NCBI GenBank assembly: GCA_033032865.1
Contig: JAWHQI010000064.1
Span: 3,596,001 to 3,660,000, forward strand
Length of the DNA stretch: 64,000 nt
Origin: Dactylorhiza incarnata
Lineage: Eukaryota > Streptophyta > Magnoliopsida > Asparagales > Orchidaceae
Direction: 5' to 3'
In this document: positions 20,683 to 31,756 of the stretch, piece after piece
Numbering within the stretch: the first letter of the stretch is position 1
Layout: the number at the start of each line of letters is the position of its first letter
Made by a program: the position numbers and the translations under genes
The notes under the pieces: generated by a model
Told to the model about the DNA's origin: nothing
The model's database searches: none
Seen by the model: the letters and a program-made list of their open reading frames with translations, nothing else

Positions 20683-21053
20683 TATATGGATTGATCCATA
20701 CAAGGACAATTTTGTATGTGCATGGGTGGTTAGATTTCTACATTTGGGAAACTCATCTACAAATCGGGTAGAGAGTGGACATAGTCAGCTGAAAAATTTC
20801 TTGAAGTTTTTATTGGCAACTTGACTACAGTTTGGCGGACTTTTGACCAAATGATATACTTGCAGCACACAGATATAAAAAGATCATTTGGTCAAAGCAC
20901 TATACAGATTAGCACTTTATATACGTATAGGATCATTGTACACAGCTCTAGTAGGCCGCATTTCTTTGTCTGCACTCGGGTTCATTAAAGAAGAAGAAGA
21001 TCGTGCAACATCAGGTAACTATACCCCAACTGGAGATTGCAAACATAAGACAA
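20683..21053 (+). pseudogene. MULE transposase continuation after Copia-1
   Basis: Reads IDPYKDNFVCAWVVRFLHLG then NSSTNRVESGHSQLKNFL, a standard MULE segment that follows the catalytic core. Stops and frame changes follow (AALYRLAL-type frames). It reaches a Cys/His string (GDCKHKTT), a likely remnant of the SWIM zinc finger, where the CACTA element interrupts it at 21054. Confidence 0.85.
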
Positions 21054-22378
21054 CACTACAAGAAAAATGCAAATTAGAAAGGAAATTTAGAAATGAATTT
21101 TGTTTCTTGTTAATTACCAACAACTTTAGCAAAAAATGCTAGTTTTGACATCTCCAACAAAATTAGAAACAACAAAATTTTGTTGCTAAATTAGAAATAA
21201 ATATTTTTGTGTCAGATTTTTTGTTGCCGGTTAGAATCAAATTATTTGCTTTTCAATTTTTATTGCTAATTAAAAACGAATTTAGTAACAAAAATATTGT
21301 TGCAACAATATGTCATTGTTGAAATAATTATAAAATAAGCATGATCTCTTATAAATCAAATAATTCAAGAATCAAATCATATATTTTTTTCGAAAAAGAA
21401 GACGGTTAAAACTCAAACCTTAGTAGAATTATGATAATTAAATAAATGTAGAAACTATTTATAAGTTATAAACTAATATAATAATTTTAATTACTATATT
21501 AATATAATTAAATATATATAATATGTAATATATAATATTTGTTCAAAAAATTGTATATTAAGTATATTTATAAAATATTTTTAATTATAACATTATTATT
21601 GTTATTTATAATTAAATTATACTTCACGATTTCTATTTTTTAATATAATAATAATATACCTATTAGACGATAAGGATAATACATATATAATTTACATGCC
21701 TACACTAATATATATTGTTTAATTTACATACATACACACATATTTATATACATATAATTTATAAGTTGCAAATGTTAATTTATAATTTATAAGTTACGAA
21801 TTATAATTTATAAGTTACGAATTATAATTAATAAATTATAAGTTATGAATTATAATTTATAATTTATAATTTATAAGATACAGTCTATAATTTATAAGAT
21901 ACAATTTAAAATTTATAAGTTACAATTTATAATATATAATATAAATACTATACGGTTATTAAACCCTAATATTCTTATCAAATTATCAACACGGCTGTGT
22001 GGTTAGCTTTATAGAAGCTATAGAGGATTTGGGGTTCAAATCTCAGCAGTTGCATAATAAGTGTATAAAAGGAAGGAATTTAAACAATAATATAAGTTTT
22101 GAATAAATATTTTAAGAACAGAATATTTAATATAAGTTTTGGATTAGTTTCAAATTTTTTGTTAGATATTATTCCTTGTTGATTCAGATAGAAAAAAATT
22201 TGTTGTTATGAATTTGTTGGAGATTATCAAGGAAAATCACACTTGCTAAATTTAACTAGGCTCAAATTGGCCATAAATTATTTTTGTTCCTAAATTTCTT
22301 GCTAATCTAAATTAGCAACAATTTTTATCATTTAGGAAAAGATTCTCCTCCTTGATAATTGATGTTTTTCTTGTAGTG
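21054..22378. mobile_element. Non-autonomous CACTA element
   Basis: Starts CACTACAAGAAAAATGC and ends TTTTTCTTGTAGTG, the CACTA inverted repeat, with the 3-bp duplication CAA at 21051-21053 and 22379-22381. 1,325 bp, AT-rich, with no transposase. Inside are subterminal repeats of the TTAGCAACA type and a very AT-rich tandem zone (about 21770-21950) built from TTTATAAGTTACGAATTATA-like units. Confidence 0.92.
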
Positions 22379-22851
22379 CAAAACATTCAATGGGCTTGCT
22401 GTTCGCTCACAAATTGGTACCATATATTATTCAGCCCTTAGCCTTTCCATTTTGCATGGTTCACATACATTGGAGTCTCTTGTCATTAAAGGAAAATATT
22501 AATATAGATCAAACGAATGACATTTCTGCTGCATTTGAAGGGATAAGCCGGTGATTTAATACTGCAAGTTCAAAACAAAAGGAAGAAATAAAAAGGAAGT
22601 TTGTGGAATTATGGATCCAACCTCATCTCAAATAGTTGAGACTAAAATACCATTAAAGTTAAAGGGTAGATCGAAGAGAGCCTATAAAAAAACTTAGTGA
22701 GGACCCTAGGTCTACTAAAAGAAATATTTCACACTTTGAGTATGTTTTAATGAATGACGAAGAGAAGACAAAACATCATCAAAAGACAAAAAGACGGCTA
22801 GAAAGAGAACATGTTACTCATTTCGGAAGCCTACGTTTACTATTACCCAAC
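22379..22851 (+). pseudogene. MULE transposase C-terminal part
   Basis: Degenerate continuation: in shifted frames one reads a segment equivalent to the HGLPCAH region of MULE proteins, then FCMVHIHWSLLSL, and later EDPRSTKRNISHFEYV-like and DEEKTKHHQKTKRR-like strings across stops. It ends at 22851, where element D begins (TGTTGCGGG). Confidence 0.65.
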
Positions 22852-23469
22852 TGTTGCGGGTCACTCGACACTCTGGTATACCGGTCGAATTGAACCACCT
22901 TAGCTCAAGAGCGAGCCGAGCGCGCAAACAGTCAATGGGAGAGTTGAGAAATGACAAGGAGACTTTTTATCGTGGAAAACTCGAAAAAGGTGAAAAACCA
23001 CGCGGTCGGAGTTGTGCCGACCAAATTCCACTATCTGCTGGGTCGTTACAATTGAAAGCTGAGAACTCGAGCGCTACAAGCCGCTGCTCGTTACAATGGT
23101 AGTAGAGAGAAATCTCGAGGGTGACAGACCACCTCTCGAGAGACTAAGTACTTTTCTAGGAATAAAAGTGAGATTCTCGAGTCGCCTTTCGTAGCTTGAA
23201 GGATTCTCAACCCGCTTAGAAGATTGTCTTTCAAAGCGAAGGAAAATCTTCAAAGGCACGAAGGAGTCCTTCGAAAGCTCGAAGGAGATCACGCTAATCG
23301 ATTTGGAGCACACAGATTGCCACTTTTTGGATATTCCCGTCTTGCCCCCCAGGAATTTCGGCCAGCTTGGGCAGTTGGGCAGCTTCGCTGATGGCGTTGA
23401 GCGCAGTGAACTGGACCTGCAATCTGGGAAATCAGGAAAGGTTAACTGTCGTGCGCGTCGCGAATAGGG

Positions 23470-24010
23470 TAGTGTTCTGAGCGCGCAATGAACACGGAAG
23501 CTTTCTGAACGCGCAATGAACACGAAAGCGTTCTGGGCGCGCAATGAACACAGAATTGTTCTGAGCGCACAATGAACACGGAAACGTACTGAGCGCGCGA
23601 TGAATGCAGGAGCACTTAGCTTGTTTCGCGAGCGGAAAACCAAGGACTTGATTGCACGCGCTTGCTTGAGTCCGCACCTCCCAAGATGGGAAGGCGCACC
23701 CTCCTGAAAAGGAGGGCGCTTGCATTCCGTCCGCACCCCCGAGGGGGACACGGCGCCGTCCGCTCCCCCATAGGAGGTGCGAGCTTCGCCGTACCCAAAA
23801 AGGGGGGATGTCGGTCGCGCCCCACAAGGGGGTGCGGTGCCGGGTTCACACCCATGGGGGGTGCGGCGTCGGTCGTACCCCACCATGTGGGGTGTGGCTC
23901 ACTACGTGGGATGCGGTTTCGGCCTCCCGCACTATGCGACGTGCGGTATCGGCTGCACTCCGCGAGCGGGGAGCGGGCCACACCCCCTTAGAGGAGGGCG
24001 TGCTTAGTCG
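23470..24010. repeat. Tandem and palindromic repeats in element D
   Basis: At least five copies of GCGCGCAATGAACACG-like units (23470-23610), then GTGCGG/CCGCAC-rich inverted units such as CACACCCATGGGGGGTG. Long open frames on both strands here come from the repeat structure, not from genes. Confidence 0.75.
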
Positions 24011-24020
24011 CACCCCCTTA

Positions 24021-24240
24021 GGCTTCATATGGTTCAGCGGTGGCGGATGCAGCCGGCGGGTCCAAACGGAGCATTGGAACCGGAGGGGGGAGGCGGGGTT
24101 GGAAACGCTCCATTTAAGCGCCTTTTCCTCTATCCGGCGGGTGCAAACGGAGCAAACGCCGCCGACGACCGTTTGTTTACCCGCCGTCCAGCGGCGTTTG
24201 CCCCAAGCGGAGGAGGCGAAACGCCCAACCAAACGAAGCC
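24021..24240. mobile_element. PIF/Harbinger (Tourist-like) MITE
   Basis: 220 bp with ends GGCTTCATATGGTTCAGCGG and, reversed, GGCTTCGTTTGGTTGGGCGT (about 15/20 match). TTA flanks it at 24018-24020 and 24241-24243, the Harbinger target duplication. Removing it rejoins one of the GCACCCCC...GGGTGC palindromes of element D. Confidence 0.82.
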
Positions 24241-24480
24241 TTAGTTGGGTGCAGCTACACGACTCTGGCTACGCCCGACGATGGCGGGGTGCGGCGTCAC
24301 TGTCGCATGAGCGGATTCCGACGTGCGATGGTTGTGGCAGTTTTTTCCCCTCTCCCATTGTCATGGGGTTTAGCATGCCCCCACTAACTCCACTCTTATG
24401 GTGGGGATACAGCTAAACGCACCCCGGGGAGTTATATAAATGCATGTGTGCATATCACCAATAATTTTTTGTTGATTTAT

Positions 24481-24846
24481 GTAGGAAAGCGTCGGTATAT
24501 ATAGCAGATCATATTACATAAGTAAATAATGTGCTTGGTGACGGACATTGCGACTATCAAGTGATTAATCGAGCTCTGAATATGAGGGAAAATTGGGCCC
24601 AAGTGAGGTTAGACCTCACTAGGGAACTACAAATTAAGGCGAACACGTACAAAAATATTTTTGCTATCTCAAGATTTGAATGTTTATTAGCATCCCTTGA
24701 TTGTGCTCAAATATCAGCACCACAAGACAAATGGATGTCAATGTCAGATATGAGACTTGTGGTGTCATCTTGCTACAATATATCATTAATCCAACTTTCC
24801 ACATTTCAAACTCTAACATTTCTTCCCTTAAATTCTGGACCACCGG
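24481..24846 (+). pseudogene. MULE OTU-like domain, N-terminal half
   Basis: Open frame from about 24525 with VLGDGHCDYQVINRALNMRE, then WAQVRLDLTRELQ and DKWMSMSDMRLVVSSCYN. This is the Asp-Gly-x-Cys OTU catalytic Cys region (DGHC) and following helices. A TAA in the same frame lies just upstream (24519-24521), and the segment before it may begin at a splice acceptor (TTTATGTAG, 24476-24484). TG-1 inserts at 24847. OTU domains are cysteine-protease folds, often deubiquitinases; the role in MULEs is unknown. Confidence 0.85.
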
Positions 24847-25781
24847 TGTTGAAACCAGTTTCCCGGCTTCAGCGTTCGAAAATAGGGGTAGGCAGCTTGC
24901 CCTTATTTATCTCAGGTAAAGTCGAACGACGAGTCACTTAGAGCCTAAGAACCTCTCTGCTGGTGGATTCAGGTGAAAACAGACCCCGCGAGCTGCAGCG
25001 AGGAGGTCCCGCCACTAACCCGAAAGACCCGAAGATCTTCCCCTCCCAAGCCAATGCTGAGCCTGGGCACCTCAAAGAGCACTCGCAACACCTGACCGTT
25101 GGCCTGAAAGACTTGGCAAACGGAAGGCAGGGTCACTAGCTAACCGAACACACTAAGGGGGGTGGGGGTAAGGAGATACAAACCCTCCCCAAGGTGTCCA
25201 TGGGGGTCTATTCCTGGAAATGGTCTGCGGATAGCGCAATCCTGCTGTTTGAAAGTACTATCCGCACCCCTGCGAAAACATCCGGGCAGGTGAAGAGAGA
25301 GGTGAGAAGGGTCTTTACCCAAAAATAGGGGGGCAAGTGGGCACTACTCCCACTCACGCGCAGGGGAAAGAGGAGAGGGGAGCGGGTGCTCACCCCACTC
25401 GCCCGCAAGGGGGCGAGTGGGCACTCGCCCTTATGGAGTGCTCCCCCACTCGCCCCCAAGGGGAGAGTGGGCACTCCCCCACTCGCCCCCTAAGGGGCGA
25501 GTGGTCACTCGCCCCCATGGGGCGAGTGGTCACACGCCCCCCATGGGGCGAGTGGGCGTTCCCCCACTCGTCCCTAAGGGGCGAGTGGGCGCTTCCCCAC
25601 TCGCCCCCAACGGGCGAGTGGGTGCTTCCCTTTCGGTCCTGCCGCACCCTTTTCCTATCGTCCGGATCCGTTTGTGCCTTGGCTGATTTCGGGCGCTCCC
25701 GAGCGGGCACTTTCCTTGTTCACCTTGATCTGCCTGAGTCCGGGCTGATCAGACCAGCACGGCAAATATGGGGGTTGTACA
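24847..25781 (-). repeat. TG-1 3' LTR
   Basis: 935 bp, TGTTGAAACC...GGGGTTGTACA. It lacks nine bases (TTATAGAAT) present near 30797 in the other LTR, which removes its TATA box. It contains a palindrome array at about 25325-25635. Confidence 0.92.
25325..25635. repeat. CACTCGCCCC/GGGGCGAGTG palindrome array, TG-1 3' LTR
   Basis: About ten inverted units built from CACTCGCCC and GGGCGAGTG with centres such as CCAAGG, CTAAGG, CATGG and CAACG. The matching array in the 5' LTR is at 30925-31255, with a different set of units. Confidence 0.9.
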
Positions 25782-26472
25782 CAATCCCCGCTCTTTTCGA
25801 GCTTGCCTCAAGCTCGGAAAGAAAGTTCAACCCGCGTATTTGACGAGCAGGTGAACCTTCCTGAGAGTCACTGAGGGGCTTTACAACAGAACTTGGAAAC
25901 AAAGAACCCCCTAAAGGGGGGAAGGGGAGCACCTTCTTTGAGAGCTTTTCCCCTTCCTACCTCCTGAACAAAACGATCCCTCCTTAGGGTTTCTAGATCT
26001 GCTTTAAGGCACTCTTTGGGAGGAGTCGGGGTGACCTGGCGGAGCCCCTTGCTCTGGCCAGGAAACATTCCCTCCCCCCTTTCTCGCGTGTGTCGCGTGA
26101 CTATTGTAAAAGATACATTGCCTTAAGTTATACACAAGAATGAAAACTCTTTTTTCGCTCAACGTCTCTCTTGGGTCGAAGGCGGATCCCTTGGCGACAC
26201 CGTGTGCGACCTTACCTTCGGCTCATACGACCGTAAGGATCCGACTTCCTTTTAAGAGGACTGCCACGCATGATCATGCCTGCATAAGTTCGCATGCTTT
26301 GCTCCTGCGCAACCAACCTCTCACATATGGCTGCTCATCGAGGTCTTAGTCTCTCGAATACACTTGAGCGAGTCGATGTGGTGAGATAGGTTGCGGGGCC
26401 GAGGACTGCTGATCTTGCTGCGCGCTCGGGAAGTGATGCGAGTAGTCGGAGCATGGGGTGGAGGAACTCAAC

Positions 26473-27495
26473 ACTTTCCAAGGAGCCGAGCTCAACTGGA
26501 TGTGGAAACAACCTAACACCTTCCAGGGAGCCGAGCTCACCTGGAAGTGGAAATAACTTAACACCTTCCAGGGAGCCGAGCTCACCTGGAAGTGAAAATA
26601 ACTTAACACCTTCCAGGGAGCCGAGTTCACCTGGAAGTGGAAATATCTTAACACCTTCCAGAGAGCCGAGCTCACCTGGAAGTGGAAATAACTTAACATC
26701 TTCTAGGGAGCCGAGCTCACCAGGAAGTGGATACAAATGAACACCTTCCAGAGAGACGAGCTCCCCTGGAAGTGGAAACAAATCAACACCTTCCATGGAG
26801 CCGAGCTCAGCTGGAGGTGGATACAAATCAACACCTTCCAGGGAGCCGAGCTCAGCTGGAGGTGGAAACAAATCAACACCTTCCAGGGAGCCGAGCTCAG
26901 CTGGAGGTGGATACAAATCAACACCTTCCAGGGAGCCGAGCTCAGCTGGAGGTGGATACAAATCAACACCTTCCATGGAGCCGAGCTCAGCTAGAGGTGG
27001 AAACAAATCAACACCTTCCAGGGAGCCGAGCTCAGCTGGAGGTGGATACAAATCAACACCTTCCAGGGAGCCGAGCTCAGCTGGAGGTGGATACAAATCA
27101 ACACCTTCCAGGGAGCCGAGCTCAGCTGGAGGTGGATACAAATCAACACCTTCCAGGGAGCCGAGCTCAGCTGGAGGTGGATACAAATCAACACCTTCCA
27201 GGGAGCCGAGCTCAGCTGGAGGTGGAAACAAATCAACACCTTCCAGGGAGCCGAGCTCAGCTGGAGGTGGATACAAATCAACACCTTCCAGGGAGCCGAG
27301 CTCAGCTGGAGGTGGAAATAAATCAACACCTTCCACGGAGCCGAGCTCAGCTGGAGGTGGATACAAATCAACACCTTCCAGGGAGCCGAGCTCAGCTGGA
27401 GGTGGATACAAATCAACACCTTCCAGGGAGCCGAGCTCAGCTCGAGGTGGATACAAATCAACACCTTCCAGGGAGTCGAGCTCAGCTGGAGGTGG
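26473..27495 (-). repeat. 45-bp tandem array, about 22 copies
   Basis: The unit contains TTCCAGGGAGCCGAGCTCAG. The period is 45 bp, so frames stay open. On the element's sense strand (26335-27456) it reads as a 15-residue repeat, AELGSLEGVDLYPPP, for 373 codons; three + strand frames are also open over most of the array. The left five copies have diverged (GGAAATAACTTAACACC variant). I treat it as a DNA repeat; translation is not excluded. Confidence 0.88.
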
Positions 27496-27537
27496 AGGCC
27501 TTAATCGTCTTTCCGACTTTTCGACTTTTCGACTTTA

Positions 27538-28756
27538 TGCCTCTCCGAGTGAATTCTCCTGCCCTTCCGACATCAACTAGCTCGGTCAGCGGTCTTTTCT
27601 CGGGGCCTTAACCAAATTTCCATCCGCCTCTCCGAGTGAGTTCTCCTGTCCTGCCAGCTTCAACTAGCCTGGTCAGCGGTCTCTTCTCGGGGCCTTAACC
27701 GAAATTCCATCTGCCTCTCCGAGTGAGTTCTCCTGCCTTGCCAGCTTCAACTAGCCTGGTCAGCGGTCTCTTCTCGGGGCCTTAACTAAAATTCCATCTG
27801 CCTCTCCGAGTGAGTTCTCCTGTCCTGCCAGCTTCAACTAGCCTGGTCAGCGGTCTCTTCTCGGGGCCTTAACCAAATTTCCATCCGCCTCTCCGAGTGA
27901 GTTCTCCTGTCCTGCCAGCTTCAACTAGCCTGCTCAGCGGTCTCTTCTCGGGGCCTTAACCGAAATTCCAACTGCCTCTCCGAGTGAGTTCTCCTGTCCT
28001 GCCAGCTTCAACTAGCCTGGTCAGCGGTCTCTTCTCGGGGCCTTAACCAACTTGAATCACCTCGCCTCGCCGAGTGAGTTCTCCTGCCCTGCCGGCATGA
28101 ACAAGCCCGGTCAGCGGTCTCTTCTCGGGGCATTAACCAACTTGAATCACCTTGCCTCGCCGAGTGAGTTCTCCTGCCCTGCCGGCATGAACAAGCCCGG
28201 TCAGCGGTCTCTTCTCGGGGCATTAACCAACTTGAATCACCTCGCCTCGCCGAGTGAGTTCTCCTGCCCTGCCGGCATGAACAAGCCCGGTCAGCGCTCT
28301 CTTCTCGGGGCCTTAATCAATATGAACATCTGCCTCACCGAGTGAGTTCTCCTGCCCTGCCGGCATGAACAAGCCCGGTCAGCGGTCTCTTCTCGGGGCC
28401 TTAACCGACATGAATCACCTCGCCTCGCCGAGTGAGTTCTCCTGCCCTGCCAGCATGAACAAGCCCGGTCAGCGGTCTCTTCTCGGGGCCTTAATCAATA
28501 TGAACATCTGCCTCACCAAGTGAGTTCTCCTGCCCTGCCGGCATGAACAAGCCCGGTCAGCAGTCTCTTCTCGGGGCCTTAACCGACATGAATCACCTCG
28601 CCTCGCCGAGTGAGTTCTCCTGCCCTGCCGGCATGAACAAGCCCGGTCAGCGGTCTCTTCTCGGGGCCTTAACCAACATGAATCACCTCGCCTCGCCGAG
28701 TGAGTTCTCCTGCCCTGCCGGCATGAACAAGCCCGGTCAGCGGTCACTTCTCGGGG
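27538..28756. repeat. 87-bp tandem array, about 14 copies
   Basis: The unit includes CCGAGTGAGTTCTCCTG and GGTCAGCGGTCTCTTCTCGG. Two sub-types exist: left copies with CTTCAACTAGCCTG and right copies with CATGAACAAGCCCG. It lies between the TG-1 protease and the 45-bp array. Confidence 0.88.
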
Positions 28757-28824
28757 TCCTCCTTGCTCAGCTCTCAGCCGTCCTGCGCTGCTCCGGGCCT
28801 CCTGCCCTCGTTGCTGACGACTTC

Positions 28825-29592
28825 TTATCCCTTCACCTCCTTCGCCACCTTTAGCCCGGCCAAGGCCTCTATCGCCTTTTCCATTTCCTCTGCATCTTCC
28901 TTCCAAGTGACGGCGTTGACGGCCGTGACGTAGCACTGGCGAGCTATCTTGGGGTCTCCGTGGATTCGGATCTGCAACCCTCCTATGCTGTACTTCAAGC
29001 ATTGGTGGTAGGAGGAGGGCACACACTTGAAGGTACTAATGAGGGGGCGCCCAAAGATGGCGCTATAGCTGCTCGGTGCGTCTAATATGACGAACCGGCA
29101 GTTTTTTGATGTCCCCCCCAAGGTGACCAGGGGCTCGACTCCCCCTTCAACTTCTTTTCTCTCGCCCGAAAAACCGAAGAGCGCTCCATCTGACGCGACC
29201 ACCCTCTTCTGATCCACCTTCATCTTGTCGAAAGCACTCTTGAAGACCACGTTAACCGAACTCCCGTTGTCCACCAGGATTCGGGAGACCGTGAAGTTCT
29301 CCACCGCAGCCTCGATCACCATGGCGTCACAGAAGGGATCATCGTGCGCTGGCATATCTTTGGATGAGAAGGTGATCTTCTCTCCTGGGGGTGGGGTTCG
29401 GGAAGTGGAAGCGACGCCTCGTCGGTAGATAGCGTGGAGTCTCCCCTTTCTGGTGGCCTCAATTCCTACCCCTCCGTGGATTACCCCAATCCGGCCCAGT
29501 GCTCCCGCATCCGCCCGATCTTCACACCGATCCTCCTCTCCTTCTTCTCTTCTCTCTTCTTCTCCTTCTCCCCTTCCGTCTCCTATCAGCAA
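28825..29592 (-). CDS. TG-1 retropepsin-like aspartic protease region
   Basis: Motifs on the minus strand: RILVDNGSSVNVVF (active-site loop, here DNG) and SAIFGRPLISTFK (the flap-proximal GRP motif of Gypsy Tat-type proteases). It ends ALAGLKVAKEVKG at a stop at 28825. Nothing resembling RT follows. The N-terminal part is Arg/Glu-rich linker after gag. The exact junction with gag is unclear (29593-29703 has no clean frame). Confidence 0.82.
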   Translation of the reverse strand: MLIGDGRGEGEEERREEGEEDRCEDRADAGALGRIGVIHGGVGIEATRKGRLHAIYRRGVASTSRTPPPGEKITFSSKDMPAHDDPFCDAMVIEAAVENFTVSRILVDNGSSVNVVFKSAFDKMKVDQKRVVASDGALFGFSGERKEVEGGVEPLVTLGGTSKNCRFVILDAPSSYSAIFGRPLISTFKCVPSSYHQCLKYSIGGLQIRIHGDPKIARQCYVTAVNAVTWKEDAEEMEKAIEALAGLKVAKEVKG

Positions 29593-29703
29593 CAGCCCTT
29601 CCCCTGTGGGGGTCCTCTTCCCTCCCTAACCTCCAGAAACTCGGGGCAAGTAGCTGTCACATGACCTTCCACTTGATGGAAGTCACAAAAGGGTGACTCC
29701 CTC

Positions 29704-30375
29704 CTACCTCCTCTTCCTCTTCCGCCGCCTCTGCTTGATCAGGAAGAGGGCCTCCGCCCCCTTCCTCCTCTTTTTGGACGTAGAGAACCTTAACAGGAAA
29801 CTGCGTTTCAAGTCCTCGAAACTATAGATGGATCCGGGAGGAAGTTGATGGAACCAATCTCTAGCTTTCTCCTGAAAGGAGATGGCGAACAACCTACACT
29901 TGAAGGCGTCAGTCACCTGCCTGATGGACATGGCATCCTCAAACCACTGGAGGTGCTCCTGAGGGTCATCTTTGCCTGCGTAGTGGGACATGACCGGCTC
30001 CCTAAACCCTTCCGGAACCAGGGCGGTCAGGATCAACTCGCAGAAAGGGCTTCCCCTTCCCACCTGGAGGATGGGCATCACTCGCCGTGCCTCCTCCCCT
30101 AGGTGCAGAACACTCGCCGGGCTAGGAAACAGCACCCTCGCCTGAAGAGTTCTATCCTCCTCCACCCGCGCTTCCTTATCAAGTCGCCCTGCTGGTGCTG
30201 TCTCACCTAGAGTAGGTGAGGTGAGGATAGGTACCGGCGGAGTCGAACACTCGCCTGTGGGGGTGAGTGCAGAGCGCAAGGTCTCCATGATCGTCTTCTT
30301 GAACTCATCGAAGTCGCTTTTTCTTACGTAGTCGCCGGGAGGGGGTGGGTTCTCTAGCTCTTCACTTCCAGCCAT
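29704..30375 (-). CDS. TG-1 gag
   Basis: The ATG at 30375 gives MAGSEELENPPPPGDYVRKS. It carries the Gypsy retrotransposon gag domain: GFREPVMSHYAGKDDPQEHL, then FEDAMSIRQVTDAFKCRLFA, ARDWFHQLPPGSIYSFEDLK and FLLRFSTSKKRRKGAEALF. It ends in a basic tail, KQRRRKRKRR. Shorter than usual for Gypsy gag, with no visible zinc knuckle before the stop at 29704. It would form the particle in the cytoplasm. Confidence 0.88.
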   Translation of the reverse strand: MAGSEELENPPPPGDYVRKSDFDEFKKTIMETLRSALTPTGECSTPPVPILTSPTLGETAPAGRLDKEARVEEDRTLQARVLFPSPASVLHLGEEARRVMPILQVGRGSPFCELILTALVPEGFREPVMSHYAGKDDPQEHLQWFEDAMSIRQVTDAFKCRLFAISFQEKARDWFHQLPPGSIYSFEDLKRSFLLRFSTSKKRRKGAEALFLIKQRRRKRKRR

Positions 30376-30431
30376 TCGACCTACTTGGGGTTTTTCCGAA
30401 CAAGCTGCGTTCCACGCTCACCGCACCAGAA

Positions 30432-31400
30432 TGTTGAAACCAGTTTCCCGGCTTCAGCGTTCGAAAATAGGGGTAGGCAGCTTGCCCTTACTTATCTCAG
30501 GTAAAGTCGAACGGCTAGTCACTTAGAGCCTAAGAACCTCTCTGCTGGTGGATTCAGGTGAAAAAAGACCCCGCGAGATGCAGCGAGGAGGTCCCGCCAC
30601 TAACCTGAAAGACCCGAAGATCTTCCCCTCCCAAGCCAATGCTGAGCCTGGGCACCTCGGAGAGCACTCGCAACACCTGACCGTTGGCCTGAAAGACTTG
30701 GCGAACGAAAGGCAGGGTCACTAGCTAACCGAACACACTAAGGGGGGTGGGGGTAAGGAGATACCAACCCTCCCCAAGGTGCCCATGGGGGTCTATTTAT
30801 AGAATTCCTGGAAATGGTCTGCGGATAGCGCAATCCTGTTGTTTGAAAGTACTATCCGCACCCCTGCGAAAACATCCGGGCAGGTGAAGAGAGAGGTGAG
30901 AAGGGTCTTTACCCAAAAATAGGGGGGGGGGGGGGCGAGTGGGCACTACTCCCACTCACGCGCAGGGGAAAGAGGAGAGGGGAGCGGGTGCTCACCCCAC
31001 TCGCCCGCAAGAGGGCGAGTGGGCACTCGCCCGCAAGGGGGCGAGTGGGCATTCACCCTTATGGAGTGCTCCCCCACTCGCCCCCAAGGGGCGAGTGGTC
31101 ACTCGCCCCCTAAGGGGCGAGTGGTCACTCGCCCCCATGGGGCGAGTGATCACACGCCCCCATAGGGCGAGTGGGCGTTCCCCCACTCGTCCCTAAGGGG
31201 CGAGTGGGCGCTTCCCCATTCGCCCCCAACGGGCGAGTGGGTGCTCCCCTTTCGGTCCTGCCGCACCCTTTTCCTCTCGTCCGGATCCGTTTGTGCCTTG
31301 GCTGATTTCGGGCGCTCCCGAGCGTGCACTTTCCTTGTTCACCTTGATCTGCCTGAGTCCGGGCTGATCAGACCAGCACGGCAAATATGGGGGTTGTACA
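30432..31400 (-). repeat. TG-1 5' LTR
   Basis: 969 bp. It holds the palindrome array (about 30925-31255) and, about 130 bp downstream on the minus strand, a TATA box (TCTATAAATAG, 30793-30802). A run of 14 G follows AATA at about 30921. A PBS-like TGGTGCGGTGAGCGTGG follows on the minus strand at about 30412-30428. Confidence 0.92.
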
Positions 31401-31405
31401 ACCGG

Positions 31406-31620
31406 TTACCCCAAGACTAGTATGTTTGAGCTTTATAGATGATAATCATTTTGTACACTTGATGTTGCGCGACGGGTGTCCATTGCCACGTCTTGTCTCA
31501 CCTTGGAGAAGGTATCCGGATCTTATTGCAGAGTCATGGGAATATATACTCATTTCAAAATTGGATAACTCTCAAATGCAAGAGAATACGCAAGAGGAGA
31601 TAGTCAATTTGGATGGTTAG
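31406..31620 (+). pseudogene. MULE OTU-like domain, C-terminal end
   Basis: Reads TPRLVCLSFIDDNHFVHLML then RDGCPLPRLVSPWRRYPDL and ends VNLDG at the TAG at 31618-31620. NHFV carries the conserved OTU His region, and the C-P-x-P and WRRY strings are typical ends of MULE-OTU proteins. It directly continues 24846 across the TG-1 insertion. Confidence 0.88.
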
Positions 31621-31756
31621 TAATTTTGAGGTATGTTAATGCTCATTAAATTCTTGAAGTTGGTTAATGCTCATTAATTTTGATAACTCTCCAATGACTG
31701 TTGATTTCTCTGTAGGCCCATGCAAATTGTCTTCCCTGGAGAATGAAATATCCACG

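Larger units (their letters stand above)
22852..24437 (-). mobile_element. LTR element D, solo LTR or remnant, palindrome-rich
   Basis: Begins TGTTGCGGGTCACTCG. Its first 280 bp or so are clearly related to 43647-43940, and a later part (GGAGCACACAGATTGCCACT, about 23302) matches 44261 onward. Two copies with matching ends make it an LTR family, here probably in reverse orientation. It contains GAAGGAGATC-type repeats, a 40-bp-scale repeat with CGCGCAATGAACACG (about 23470-23610), and G/C palindromic repeats (about 23660-24010). No coding region. The right end is not resolved: MULE coding resumes by 24481, and CCAAT after 24437 only resembles the left flank CCAAC. Confidence 0.55.
24847..31400 (-). 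mobile_element. TG-1: non-autonomous Gypsy element with gag and protease only
   Basis: LTRs 24847-25781 and 30432-31400; target duplication ACCGG at 24842-24846 and 31401-31405, inside the MULE OTU domain. Coding is on the minus strand: gag, then aspartic protease. No RT, RNase H or integrase is present; instead about 2.3 kb of tandem repeats fill the space before the 3' LTR. This matches the TR-GAG class. Protease motifs point to the Tat side of Gypsy. It would depend on an autonomous partner. Confidence 0.9.

Noticed and set aside
23074..24416. ORFs of 120-270 codons in element D
   Set aside because: They lie in GC-rich repeats of a non-coding LTR and cross the Harbinger MITE boundary.
26453..27611. 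Three overlapping + strand ORFs in the 45-bp array
   Set aside because: By-products of a stop-free period divisible by three, opposite to the element's coding strand.
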